A stretch of 44,067 bases of DNA from Clostridiaceae bacterium OM02-2AC. Its GTDB lineage: Bacteria > Bacillota_I > Bacilli_A > Erysipelotrichales > Erysipelotrichaceae. The position numbers and the translations under genes are program-made. The stretch covers positions 2,687 through 46,753 of the forward strand of contig QULU01000037.1 of NCBI GenBank assembly GCA_003481775.1, in the 5' to 3' direction. Positions 25,164 through 33,969 of this stretch are shown piece after piece. Within the stretch, counting starts at the first letter, position 1. Each line of letters begins with the position of its first letter. The notes beneath the pieces were generated by a model, which did no database searches, was not told the origin of the DNA, and saw only the letters and a list, made by a program, of their open reading frames with translations.

Positions 25164-26576
25164 ATGAGAACGAACAATATTGGTATGGTAGGTCTGGCTG
25201 TCATGGGCAGAAGTCTTGCATTGAACATGGCAGATCATGGATATAAGGTAGGCGGCTATAACCGCAGCTATGCGGTGACAGAGCATATGCTGGAAACTTG
25301 GCCGCATGAAAATTTCACAGGGTACTCCACACTGGAGGAGCTGATCACATCACTGGAAAAGCCGCGTAAGGTCATGCTGATGGTAAAGGCGGGAAAAGCA
25401 GTGGATGCCATCATAGAACAGTTGATTCCATTGCTGGAGCAGGGGGATATGATTCTGGATGGCGGGAATTCCTTCTTCGAGGATACCATCCGCAGAGAGG
25501 CATATCTGAAAGAACAGGGACTGCATTATTTCGGTGTGGGAATCTCCGGTGGTGAGGATGGTGCGCGTTTTGGACCGAGCATTATGCCCGGTGGAGACAA
25601 AGCGGCCTATGAGGAAATCCGAGAGATTCTGGAGGCTGTCGCAGCGCGTGCGGAGGATGGTACGCCCTGCTGTACCTACATTGGAGAAAACGGTGCCGGG
25701 CACTATGTGAAAATGGTGCATAACGGTATTGAATATGCGGATATGCAGCTGATTGCGGAGGCTTATCTGCTGTTGAAGCACGTCGGACATTTTGACAATG
25801 CACAGCTTGCGCAGATATTCAGCGAGTACCAAAAGGGAGAGCTGAACAGCTTTCTGATTCACATCACCTCCGATATCTTCCGGGAGCAGGACGATAAAGG
25901 AAGCAAAGCGCTGGTAGACTGTATAAGGGATGCTGCACAGCAGAAGGGGACAGGACGCTGGACAAGCATCGAAGCCCTGAAGCAGGGGGTGGATGTTTCC
26001 ATGATCACAGCTGCCGGAAATACCCGTGTTATGTCCAATAATGAAAATAGAAAAGAAGCCGGGAATCAGTATCCGCATATTGAAATTGCAGAGATTTCCA
26101 ATCCGGATGCATTTCAAGAGGAGGTTCGTCAGGGCTTATATGCAGCAAAGATTATCGCCTATGCACAGGGATTTGACCTGTTGAAGCAGGCAAGTGCTGC
26201 CTATGGCTGGGAGCTTCCGTTAGGAAAAATCGCGTCCATCTTCCGTGCCGGCTGTATTATACAGGCAAAATTTTTAAATGATATTACCAGAGCATATGAA
26301 CAGCAAACGGATTTGTCGCATCTGCTGCTGGATTCCTTTTTCAGGGATCGCATTGTTTCCTATGAAAAGAATTTACGACAGATTGGTGCACAGGCGATAT
26401 TGAGTGGTATTCCGGTTCCTGCGATGGCCAATGCCATCAGCTATCTGGACTTGTTTCGTGCAAAGCATGTCGGAGCTAATCTGATTCAGGCGCAGCGAGA
26501 TTATTTCGGAGCGCATACCTTTGAGCGCGTGGATGAGGAAGGCAGCTTTCACCATGAATGGAGGCGGTGGGCATGA
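25164..26576 (+). CDS. gnd: 6-phosphogluconate dehydrogenase (decarboxylating)
   Basis: A 470-residue enzyme, the normal length, that oxidises and decarboxylates 6-phosphogluconate to ribulose 5-phosphate. The N-terminal cofactor loop is GMVGLAVMGRSLALN, with NRS following the second strand as in NADP-dependent forms. Other marks are DGGNSFFEDT, GVGISGGEDGARFGPSIMPGG and the catalytic-region GAGHYVKMVHNGIEYADMQLI. AGGAGG precedes the start. Its TGA overlaps the ATG of zwf (26573-26576), so the two are coupled. Assignment is very secure. Confidence 0.96.
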   Translation: MRTNNIGMVGLAVMGRSLALNMADHGYKVGGYNRSYAVTEHMLETWPHENFTGYSTLEELITSLEKPRKVMLMVKAGKAVDAIIEQLIPLLEQGDMILDGGNSFFEDTIRREAYLKEQGLHYFGVGISGGEDGARFGPSIMPGGDKAAYEEIREILEAVAARAEDGTPCCTYIGENGAGHYVKMVHNGIEYADMQLIAEAYLLLKHVGHFDNAQLAQIFSEYQKGELNSFLIHITSDIFREQDDKGSKALVDCIRDAAQQKGTGRWTSIEALKQGVDVSMITAAGNTRVMSNNENRKEAGNQYPHIEIAEISNPDAFQEEVRQGLYAAKIIAYAQGFDLLKQASAAYGWELPLGKIASIFRAGCIIQAKFLNDITRAYEQQTDLSHLLLDSFFRDRIVSYEKNLRQIGAQAILSGIPVPAMANAISYLDLFRAKHVGANLIQAQRDYFGAHTFERVDEEGSFHHEWRRWA

Positions 26577-27976
26577 AGCAGCTGACCTTTACCATATTCG
26601 GAGGAACCGGCGATTTGACCTTTCGTAAGCTGTTGCCTGCGCTGTATAATCTACAGGCGCAAAGCAAGCTGGAAGAGGATTTCTCCATCGTGATCATCGG
26701 ACGCAGAGACTACGATCATGCAGGCTATTGTGAGGAGGTGGCAGGCTGGATCAAGCAGTTTGCACGTCTTCCATACCGCACAGATGAATTTGAACGCTTT
26801 GCCAAGCGGATTCATTATGTACAGATGGATTTTACAGAGCTTAAAAACTATGAGAAGCTGAATGCGTTTTACAAAGAACAGCAGCTGCAAAATCATGTCT
26901 TCTATTTTGCTGTGGCACCACGCTTTTTTGCAGTGATAGCAAAAGGTCTGGAGCAGGTGGAAAAAGCCTGCAGAGGCAAGGTCATCATCGAAAAGCCGTT
27001 TGGAGAAGATCTGGAATCTGCCAGAGTCCTGAATGAGGATTTGGAACGCTTCTTCACAAAAGAGCGCATTTTCCATATCGATCATTACCTGGGAAAAGAA
27101 ATGGTGCGTAATATGCAGGCAATTCGCTTTATGAATCCGATTTTTCAGGATGTTTGGAATGCTAACTATATCGAGCATGTGCAGATCAGTGCCATGGAGA
27201 CGGTCGGTGTGGAAAACCGCGGGGGTTATTACGATCAAAGCGGTGCTTTAAAGGATATGGTGCAGAATCATCTGTTTCAGATTTTAAGTATCACAGCCAT
27301 GGAACAGCCGTCTTCCTTCTTCGGTGAGGATATGCATCAGAAGCAGCTGGATGTTCTGCATGCGCTTCGACCGGTGGAACAGCTGGATCTGAAGGACAGT
27401 GTTGTGCTGGGGCAGTATTTTCAATATCAGAAGGAGGATCGTGTGGCGGATGATTCCATGACGGAAACCTATGCGGCTCTACGTTTGTTTGTGGATAATA
27501 AGCGCTGGAAGGATGTGCCGTTTTACATCCGAACAGGAAAGAAGCTGAAGGAGCGTGAAATGGAGGTTGTCATCACCTTTAAGAAAACGAATCCGGATGT
27601 GGCTGCCAATGTCCTCTTGATCCGTATTCAGCCTACAGAGGGTGTATACTTTCAGTTCAATATCAAGAAGCCGGGGGACAGTGATGAAATTGTAGTGACC
27701 AGTATGGACTTTTGTCAGAGCTGCTCCGATATCAATCGCATCAACACGCCGGAGGCCTATGAGCGTTTGCTGGCAGCTGCTGTACAGGGGGATATCTCCT
27801 GGTTCTCACAGTGGGATCAGATTGAAAGCAGCTGGAATTATGTAGAACAGCTGCGACAGCGCTATCGAAAAGAGCAGCTGCCCCTTGCCACCTATATGGC
27901 TGGCAGTGTCGGACCAAAGGAAGCGGATGAGCTGCTGCAGCGGCATCAGCATACCTGGTCACATGCCGATGTCTGA
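26573..27976 (+). CDS. zwf: glucose-6-phosphate 1-dehydrogenase
   Basis: A 467-residue enzyme that oxidises glucose 6-phosphate to the lactone, entering the oxidative pentose phosphate path. The cofactor loop is FGGTGDLTFRKLLPALY; the active-site signature is HIDHYLGKE with IEKPFGED before it; DMVQNHLFQ and FYIRTGKKL are also standard. I prefer ATG 26573 because GGAGG lies eight bases upstream and it gives an ATGA overlap with gnd; an ATG at 26558 overlaps that ribosome site. It in turn overlaps the start of rpiA. It is unusual that zwf is third rather than first, but all four enzymes would be made together. Confidence 0.96.
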   Translation: MKQLTFTIFGGTGDLTFRKLLPALYNLQAQSKLEEDFSIVIIGRRDYDHAGYCEEVAGWIKQFARLPYRTDEFERFAKRIHYVQMDFTELKNYEKLNAFYKEQQLQNHVFYFAVAPRFFAVIAKGLEQVEKACRGKVIIEKPFGEDLESARVLNEDLERFFTKERIFHIDHYLGKEMVRNMQAIRFMNPIFQDVWNANYIEHVQISAMETVGVENRGGYYDQSGALKDMVQNHLFQILSITAMEQPSSFFGEDMHQKQLDVLHALRPVEQLDLKDSVVLGQYFQYQKEDRVADDSMTETYAALRLFVDNKRWKDVPFYIRTGKKLKEREMEVVITFKKTNPDVAANVLLIRIQPTEGVYFQFNIKKPGDSDEIVVTSMDFCQSCSDINRINTPEAYERLLAAAVQGDISWFSQWDQIESSWNYVEQLRQRYRKEQLPLATYMAGSVGPKEADELLQRHQHTWSHADV

Positions 27977-28634
27977 GCTGGAAGAATTAAAACGACGCAG
28001 TGCACAGCAGGCTGCAGCCTATGTGCACGATCATATGGTGCTGGGATTGGGAACGGGAAGTACCGTTCGCTGGCTGATTGAAGAGCTGGGAAGACAAAAG
28101 GATAGACAGCAGCTTCAAATTGTTTCCTCCTCCCTTGTCTCCAAAAAGCGGGCGGAACAGGCAGGCTTATGGGTAGTGGAGCCGGATGTCATCGATCACA
28201 TTGATCTTGTCATTGATGGTGTTGATCAGATCAATCCACGAAAACAGGTGATCAAGGGTGGCGGCGGTGCCCTTGTGCGTGAAAAGATACTTGCCGAGGA
28301 GGCAAAGCAGGTAATCTGGATCATGGATACAAGCAAACGTGTGGAAACGATCGAGGACTATGCACTTCCAGTGGAAATCGTACCGTTTTCCCGCTCCTTC
28401 GTGCAGCGAAAGCTAGAGCATTTGGGATATGCTGTGAAGCTGCGTATGCGAAGGGATGGGACATTTCTTACAGATAATCAGAATTATATTCTGGATGTGA
28501 GCATCCCTGCAGCCCACACAATTCAGGATGCTCATGAAGAGCTTATGCATATTGCAGGTGTTGTGGAAACCGGATATTTTCACCTCGACGCAATGTGTAT
28601 TACGGCAGGGATGACAGAGGTTGCCCTATGGTAA
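27969..28634 (+). CDS. rpiA: ribose-5-phosphate isomerase A
   Basis: A 221-residue isomerase interconverting ribulose 5-phosphate and ribose 5-phosphate. The phosphate-binding loop GLGTGSTV is near residue 21. The acidic motif reads DGVDQINP where many homologues have DGADE. The catalytic region is KGGGGALVREKI, followed by LPVEIVPF and TDNQNYILDV. The start lies inside the end of zwf: ATG 27969 gives the usual length, ATG 27963 is an alternative two codons earlier. No clear ribosome site is seen, so coupling to zwf is likely. The Glu-to-Gln change in the GADE motif is worth noting, but the catalytic Asp and Lys region remain. Confidence 0.92.
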   Translation: MSELEELKRRSAQQAAAYVHDHMVLGLGTGSTVRWLIEELGRQKDRQQLQIVSSSLVSKKRAEQAGLWVVEPDVIDHIDLVIDGVDQINPRKQVIKGGGGALVREKILAEEAKQVIWIMDTSKRVETIEDYALPVEIVPFSRSFVQRKLEHLGYAVKLRMRRDGTFLTDNQNYILDVSIPAAHTIQDAHEELMHIAGVVETGYFHLDAMCITAGMTEVALW

Positions 28635-28654
28635 GCTGTTAGTACCCCCTGCCT

Positions 28655-28696
28655 GCTGTTTCTTATTTGCTGCATGCAAGAAGAAACAGCTTTTTT
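28655..28696 (+). terminator. terminator of the pentose phosphate operon
   Basis: Perfect 10-base arms GCTGTTTCTT (28655-28664) and AAGAAACAGC (28681-28690) with six T after. A second dyad, AAGCCAAAA/TTTTGGCTT, lies near 28739-28774. Confidence 0.85.
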
Positions 28697-28797
28697 ATTT
28701 GATAGGAAAGTTCTTTCACAAGAAAAACTAAAGAAAAAAGCCAAAAAGTTATTTAAGAAGAACATTTTGGCTTAGAAGACATTATAAAAAATGATGA

Positions 28798-28953
28798 TCA
28801 AAAGGGTAAATCTTCAGGATCAAATCCTGATTCCCATTGTTCAACTTTCTTTTCTTTATTATGCGTTGTGCAACCCGACATACAGCTGATCGCTGCTGTT
28901 TCTGAGGGCTTTTGGTTTAGAAAATACAATTTCGTGTAGTCCCATATGCGGAT
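28798..28953 (-). pseudogene. minus-strand remnant ending in an SSB-like tail
   Basis: On the minus strand an open frame runs from a stop at 28956-28954 to TGA at 28800-28798. Its last residues are VEQWESGFDPEDLPF, closely resembling the acidic DDDLPF/EDLPF tip by which single-stranded DNA-binding protein (SSB) recruits partners. An ATG at 28881 would give a 27-residue peptide, but no ribosome site precedes it. No SSB OB-fold sequence is seen upstream, so this may be the tail end of a lost ssb-like gene or a chance resemblance. The rest of 28697-29078 holds nothing else I can name. Confidence 0.3.
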
Positions 28954-29078
28954 TCAGCAGGCGCTGTCCACTGCAGCCCTCATCTGTTTGAAAAGATTGC
29001 GCCCGGCACGGCTTTTGCCTGTGCTTGTAAGGTCTGCGGAAATATAGGATGTTATATGTATATATAGCTAAAAAGATA

Positions 29079-29112
29079 TTGACAAAAGTGGTGTACTACT
29101 TGTATAATACAC
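29079..29112 (+). promoter_or_regulatory. GntR promoter overlapped by operator 1
   Basis: TTGACA (29079-29084) and TATAAT (29103-29108) are 18 bases apart. A dyad with arms GTGTACTA (29091-29098) and TAATACAC (29105-29112) covers the spacer and -10 box. It is repeated almost exactly at 29521-29542, so it is very probably the site of the adjacent GntR regulator, giving autorepression. Confidence 0.8.
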
Positions 29113-29128
29113 TTGAAGAGGTGATACG

Positions 29129-29503
29129 ATGAACGTATTCAGCGATCTAAAGCTCAATAATAAAACAAGCGTTTATCTTCAAATCATCCAGCATGTCAAG
29201 CGTAAAATTCTGAATAAAAGCATTATAGCCTATACGCCGCTGCCGTCACGAAGAGAGCTGGCCTCCTTACTGTCCATCAATCCCAACACGGTGCAGAAGT
29301 CGTATAAGCTGATGGAGGAGGAAGGAATCCTACGGACAATCAGCAATGTAAAAAGCGTTGTATACGTTGATGAGCAGATCATGGAGCGCCTACAGCAGGA
29401 AATGATTCAGGAAACCGTGGATGAATTTATCGCCAACTGCCGGGAATGCGGACTACCGTTTCAAAAGGTGATTGCAATTCTGAGCACACGTTGGGACATC
29501 TGA
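29129..29503 (+). CDS. GntR-family regulator, YtrA subfamily
   Basis: A 124-residue DNA-binding protein. The winged helix-turn-helix has the GntR pattern YLQIIQHVKRKI, LPSRRELASLLSINPNTVQKSYKLMEEEGIL. The C-terminal part is a short helical tail rather than a ligand domain, which defines the YtrA subfamily. YtrA-type regulators usually repress an adjacent ABC transporter operon in response to envelope or antibiotic stress; here the ABC ATPase follows at once. GAGGTG precedes the start. Two copies of a 22-bp site lie either side of the gene. The signal sensed is unknown. Confidence 0.92.
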   Translation: MNVFSDLKLNNKTSVYLQIIQHVKRKILNKSIIAYTPLPSRRELASLLSINPNTVQKSYKLMEEEGILRTISNVKSVVYVDEQIMERLQQEMIQETVDEFIANCRECGLPFQKVIAILSTRWDI

Positions 29504-29520
29504 TTTTTCGTTTATAAAAA

Positions 29521-29542
29521 GTGTACTACTTGAGTAATACAG
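29521..29542. promoter_or_regulatory. GntR operator 2
   Basis: This 22-bp site matches operator 1 (29091-29112) at 19 of 22 positions, keeping GTGTACTACTTG and TAATACA. It lies between the regulator and ABC ATPase genes, so it may control a second start or act as a roadblock. Confidence 0.75.
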
Positions 29543-29560
29543 AAAGCGAGGGAACTTAGT

Positions 29561-30310
29561 ATGCTGCATATTGAACATCTTACAAAGGATTACGGAAACG
29601 GTCAGGGGGTATTCGATATCTGTCTGGATTGTGAAAAGGGGCAGATCATCGGATTGGTGGGAAGCAACGGAAGTGGAAAGACAACGCTGATAAAAACGAT
29701 TTTGCAGCTTCTGCCCTATCAGGAGGGCACGATACAGTGGAAGGAACAGATGATCAAGGATATCTTTGCAGATATCGCCTATATCACGGATACACTGAGC
29801 TTTCTGCCGGATATGAGTCCGAAGGCATATGGCGTATTTCTGAAGGATTTCTACCCGCATTTCAACAGCAACCGCTATGATCGCATCCTGCAGCACTTTG
29901 AAATTGACAGCCGTAAAAAGCTGAAAAAAATGTCTGCCGGTCAAAAGCTGAAGGTGGAAATCGCCGCCGGCTTCTCTCAGGGGGCACATCTGCTGTTGCT
30001 GGATGAACCATTTTCCAATCTGGATGTTTTCTCAAAGCAGGATTCAATCAAGATGCTGCTGAGTCTGTTGAACGATGAGGAAACCGTGCTGATATCTTCT
30101 CACGATATAGATGACATCGATCAGGTCATCGACCGTGCGGTGGTATTGCGTCGTGGCAGAATTGTACAGGATGTGGTCATGGAGGAACTGCACGAGCAGG
30201 GAATCACCTTGAAGGAATGCTTAAACGATATCGAAAAATATGATCCAAATCGCGTGAATCTGCTGTTTGAGGAAGGAAGTGAGTCACATGTTGAACTTCC
30301 GGACGCATAG
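29561..30310 (+). CDS. ABC transporter ATP-binding protein
   Basis: A 249-residue ATPase. Walker A is GSNGSGKTT (about residues 34-42), the signature is MSAGQKLKVEIA (a variant of LSGGQ), Walker B is LLLLDEPFSNLD, and the switch histidine is in ISSHDIDDID. Motifs are intact, so it should hydrolyse ATP. It resembles the ATPases of YtrB/CcmA-type exporters or envelope systems. AGCGAGG precedes the start. The ATG of the first permease lies inside its end (22-base overlap). It is the only intact ATPase in this operon, so it presumably serves both permeases. Confidence 0.92.
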   Translation: MLHIEHLTKDYGNGQGVFDICLDCEKGQIIGLVGSNGSGKTTLIKTILQLLPYQEGTIQWKEQMIKDIFADIAYITDTLSFLPDMSPKAYGVFLKDFYPHFNSNRYDRILQHFEIDSRKKLKKMSAGQKLKVEIAAGFSQGAHLLLLDEPFSNLDVFSKQDSIKMLLSLLNDEETVLISSHDIDDIDQVIDRAVVLRRGRIVQDVVMEELHEQGITLKECLNDIEKYDPNRVNLLFEEGSESHVELPDA

Positions 30311-31103
30311 AGAGCAAATTTCCAAGCTGATGTACTATCAGCTTCACCGCACCGGGAAAATTTACGCCTTGTTTGCTGTGACTTTGATTGCACTGCCGCT
30401 GATCACGATCATGCTGAAAGATATAAGCTATTTCCAGAGAGGCTATTATAATGAATTTCTTTTAAACCCGACGTGTGCACTTACCTTCCCCGTCCTTGTG
30501 CTTTTGTGGCTGCTGTATTCTATATTTGACTTGAAACGGCTGCACTGGAAATACAATGTACAGGACAGAGAGCTGATTCTCCCTGTTTCACGCATGGATT
30601 TGATCATTTCAAATGTTTTATTCACCCTGCTGAGTCTGTATGCATTGTACGTATTGCAGAGCATCGTCTATTATGCGGGCTATCAGCTGTATGAAATGAA
30701 ATCTCCGCAGCATTTGTTACACAACGGATTTTTCCTCTCCATGACGCGGACGCAGTATTATACCGGAATGTTTCTTCCTTTGAGCATCAGCGGGTATCTG
30801 ACGCAGCTGCTGTACAGTGTTCTGATGTCTTTGTTTGTCGTATGTATCGGAAGATTTGGCTTCCGTAAAAATAAAACGGCGCTGTTCATGATTGTGTTGT
30901 ATGTGCTGTTTCCGTTTGTGATTTATTTTCTCGGTATGAATATGTCAATGTCGTTAGGTGAGGAGCCGACAGGACTCACGCTGCAGATATTAAAATTTTA
31001 TGATGTGTTCGTTTATAAGGGCTGGTACCGTTTGTATCTGTGTATACTGGGGGCAGTCATGATTGCAGGTCTGTATCGGAAAACACGAAAATGTGCATGG
31101 TAG
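30288..31103 (+). CDS. ABC permease A of the YtrA-type operon
   Basis: A 271-residue membrane protein with about six hydrophobic helices (first at about 25-45, last near the C-terminus) and no known substrate motif. The start ATG 30288 follows GGAAGGA at about ten bases and overlaps the ATPase gene. It is a paralogue of the second permease of this operon (35283-36029): both have LILPxSR followed by a helix pair, then a GFxLSxxR segment and FxLPLxI/FPLxI. So the two may form a heterodimer around the one ATPase. Three anchored paralogues follow it. Confidence 0.8.
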   Translation: MLNFRTHREQISKLMYYQLHRTGKIYALFAVTLIALPLITIMLKDISYFQRGYYNEFLLNPTCALTFPVLVLLWLLYSIFDLKRLHWKYNVQDRELILPVSRMDLIISNVLFTLLSLYALYVLQSIVYYAGYQLYEMKSPQHLLHNGFFLSMTRTQYYTGMFLPLSISGYLTQLLYSVLMSLFVVCIGRFGFRKNKTALFMIVLYVLFPFVIYFLGMNMSMSLGEEPTGLTLQILKFYDVFVYKGWYRLYLCILGAVMIAGLYRKTRKCAW

Positions 31104-31116
31104 GCAGGTGATGGAT

Positions 31117-32538
31117 ATGAAAAAATATATGGGGTATCTGCCGCTCTGTATGCTGAGTATAATCATTGTCTTTTCTCTTCTGGTCTACAGCAAGCGGAAT
31201 GATTTTGCTATCGGACTAAGCACGGTGGCAGCACAGGAAAATAAAAGTGTTGGTGATCCAGATACTATCAAGGATTTGAAATACTCCTTTTATATCATGG
31301 ACGATTATCCGTCAATCAGGAACATAAATGCACTGGAAAACATATGGCGTGTAGATGCGGTTGGGGATACGTTTACAACGACCTATGACCCTGCAGGCTA
31401 TATGGAGTATGAGAAAAAAAACGCAGAGAAGCAAATGCTGTATATGTATGCACAGGCACGCTATGATGCAAAAACAATGAATACCGGGGCTATGACAAAG
31501 GAATGCTCCACCTATGACGATGGGATTCCATTCTGCACATATTCCGGAAAGGTAGATCATCTGACCTATGATATTATCTTCGACAACAGCAGTTACGGAT
31601 ATGGAAATATAGTAAATTTTCCGGAGGTAAGGAAACGTGCGATTTTGCGTTCGGAAAGTGGTAAAAAGGATATCGAAGTCAATTATACCCTGCAGGAAGG
31701 CCAGGATGAGGATGACATCTCCATCTATTCTACATATGGCGGAGGGAATGCAGATGATATATATGGAAATCTGAAGGGAAGTGCCCTGCAGACAATCTAT
31801 GATATTAAAATCAAAGATGATTTCTATGTAAGTGTGCGTGCGCTTGATTTTGATGTGAATCTTGGCAATCTGAAATTTGATAACGATCCAACCGGAATTT
31901 ACAAGGTTGATGCACAGGGTAAGGTTACGCAAATCGTTCAAAAGGATATAAAAAAGGGCACCCTGATTTCTATGTGTGCAATAAATGATCATCTGGCAGT
32001 CGTCGAGGAGGAGGGCGGTAAGCTGTACGGCCGTCTGTATTCCACAGAAGGAAAGCTGCTAGATGAAATTCGGTTGGAAATGGATCTTGATCAAATCAGC
32101 AAGGTCATGGTGAGTGAGGATCAGGGGACACTGTTATTTCAGCTTCAATCGTTATACGATACCATGAAGTATACGATTGTAGTATACGATGTAAAGGACG
32201 ATGCCTTCCAGAAGCTGGATCGCATTGTGATGGATATCCACACGGATACATCCATGTACGGATCCTATAGCTTGTATACCAGTATGCATTATGATCGCGG
32301 GAAGCAGATTCTGTATAGTATTCAGCTGAATGATGATAACGGACTGTATGTGAGTGCACAGACAAATAAAAAGGTTCTGTATAACAGCTTTCTGTATGGC
32401 GATTACAACGATGATACGTATCTGGCACTGTCGGACGCGACATCAAGTAATTCATATGATAATATCATTTTCTCCTTTCTGAATACACAGAGGCGTAGGC
32501 TGAGGGATCTTACTTCTCCGTTGGATGGTGGTGCATGA
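31117..32538 (+). CDS. anchored extracytoplasmic paralogue 1
   Basis: A 473-residue protein of no family I recognise. It begins MKKYMGYLPL with one membrane helix (about 6-24) and then a large outer domain, so it should be N-terminally anchored with the bulk outside. Conserved with the paralogues: a VGDPDTIKDLKYSF start of the outer domain, WRVDAVGD, DPTGIYKVD, and a GDYNDD element followed by SYDNIIFSFLNT near the end. A cysteine pair (in KECSTY and PFCTYS) is shared only with paralogue 2. The alternating beta-rich, GKLYGRLYSTEGKLLDE-type repeats suggest a propeller-like fold. The ATG at 31117 follows AGGTG; its end overlaps the next start. Confidence 0.78.
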   Translation: MKKYMGYLPLCMLSIIIVFSLLVYSKRNDFAIGLSTVAAQENKSVGDPDTIKDLKYSFYIMDDYPSIRNINALENIWRVDAVGDTFTTTYDPAGYMEYEKKNAEKQMLYMYAQARYDAKTMNTGAMTKECSTYDDGIPFCTYSGKVDHLTYDIIFDNSSYGYGNIVNFPEVRKRAILRSESGKKDIEVNYTLQEGQDEDDISIYSTYGGGNADDIYGNLKGSALQTIYDIKIKDDFYVSVRALDFDVNLGNLKFDNDPTGIYKVDAQGKVTQIVQKDIKKGTLISMCAINDHLAVVEEEGGKLYGRLYSTEGKLLDEIRLEMDLDQISKVMVSEDQGTLLFQLQSLYDTMKYTIVVYDVKDDAFQKLDRIVMDIHTDTSMYGSYSLYTSMHYDRGKQILYSIQLNDDNGLYVSAQTNKKVLYNSFLYGDYNDDTYLALSDATSSNSYDNIIFSFLNTQRRRLRDLTSPLDGGA

Positions 32539-33969
32539 TGAAAAAATATATGGGGTATCTGCCGATTGGCTTGCTCTGTCTCATTGTCCTATTTTCTCAG
32601 CTGATTTACACAAGGCGCAATGATTTCCATGTCGCGTTGTCTACGATTGCACAGGAGGGGGAACGTATAGGAGACCCTGAGGCGATTCGGGACTTCGCAT
32701 ATTCCTTTTATATCGCGGACACAAATTTCTCCAGCTCTAGCACCATGAGTCAGAATGCATGGCGTGTGGATGCTGTGGGAGATCAGTTCAAGCTGCGCTT
32801 TGATCCAGAGGGATATAAGAACGGACCATATCGGGGGAATGAAACCTCTGATTCATATTTATCTGTGGAAGCTGTTATGCCGTATAATGAAAAAACCATG
32901 ACGATGGATGATGCGCATGGCAATTGCGACAGCTACGATCAGACTGGAGATTTTGGCTGTACCTATGAGACCAGTCTTGAGCGCCTGTCCTATGATGTGA
33001 CTATTCAACGTCAGCGTATAGAGGGAAACAAGCTTCGTGCGGTAGGTAAGAAATTTACAAAGCATTATATAGTAAAGTCAAAGGACGGTAAGCCGTCAAT
33101 CCCTGTTTCCTATCATGCAGAGGAAATCAATGGAGAGCAGAGATTCTTTGTGAATACCGGCTTCAGTATGGGAAATGCGGATGACCGCTATGGGGATTTA
33201 AAGGAATACAGTGCAGAGAGTGCTCCTATTGTAAATATAGAGCAGACCTCCTTTACTGCAATCGGTGCCCTGCAGTTTCAAGTGAACTTTGATCAGGTGG
33301 AATTTGAAAAGGATCCTACCGGTATTTATCGCGTGGATCCTTACGGAACGATAACCCGCATTGTTACCACAGATGTAAAAAAAAGAAACGATCATACGTA
33401 TGAAAGCTTTTAAAGGAAAGCTTGTTACCATAGTTGAAAAGGGTGGAAAGTTGTATGTCAGAGTGTACAGCACACAGGGAAAGCAGCTCGATGAATTTCA
33501 GCTGCCAAAGGAGTTAACGCAAACCAGCAGAATCATGCTGCAGACAGAGGGAAATCACATCCTGATCGTGCAGGAGCCCATCTATGACAGCAACCGTCGT
33601 GAGGTGCTGATATATGGTTTGAATAAGGAACGTATTGCGTTGATTGACCACTTGGTGCTGCTGTCGCCGTTCCTTGGAGATATTGAAAGCGAATATCCGG
33701 ATTCACTGATTCATTACGAGGAGAAAACGGGTGTGCTGTATACGCTTGTACAGGATAATTTTGAATTGTATGTTACTGCACAAAAGAAGGATAAAGCATT
33801 ATACAGCAGCACCGTGCTGGGAGATTATATGGATGACAGCAGGCTTGATCTTCCTGATACAACACCGCTGAGCGGCAACAGTGCATATGAAAATATTGTA
33901 GGCTTCTTATTAAATACACAGAAACGAACCCTGCAAAATCTCAGCATTGTACAGGATGGTGCATCATGA
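32535..33969 (+). pseudogene. anchored paralogue 2, frameshifted in an A8 tract
   Basis: The gene starts MMKKYMGYLPIG, overlapping the paralogue 1 stop, and its first 292 codons follow paralogue 1 closely (GDPEAIRDFAYSF, WRVDAVGD, GNADDRYGDL, DPTGIYRVD). The frame then runs off after the eight A at 33377-33384 and stops at 33413. Dropping one A restores VKKETIIRMKAFKGKLV, which aligns with paralogue 1's IKKGTLISMCAINDHLA. The rest continues to 33969 with LGDYMDD and SAYENIVGFLLNT. So one extra A breaks the gene. It may be a true lesion, a sequence error, or an on/off slippage site. The second part (from ATG 33400) is unlikely to be made separately. Confidence 0.8.

Noticed and set aside
33400..33969. 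A separate 189-residue gene starting at ATG 33400.
   Set aside because: It aligns with the C-terminal part of the neighbouring paralogue, continues family homology upstream of its ATG in the other frame, and has no proper ribosome site. It is the second half of the frameshifted gene.
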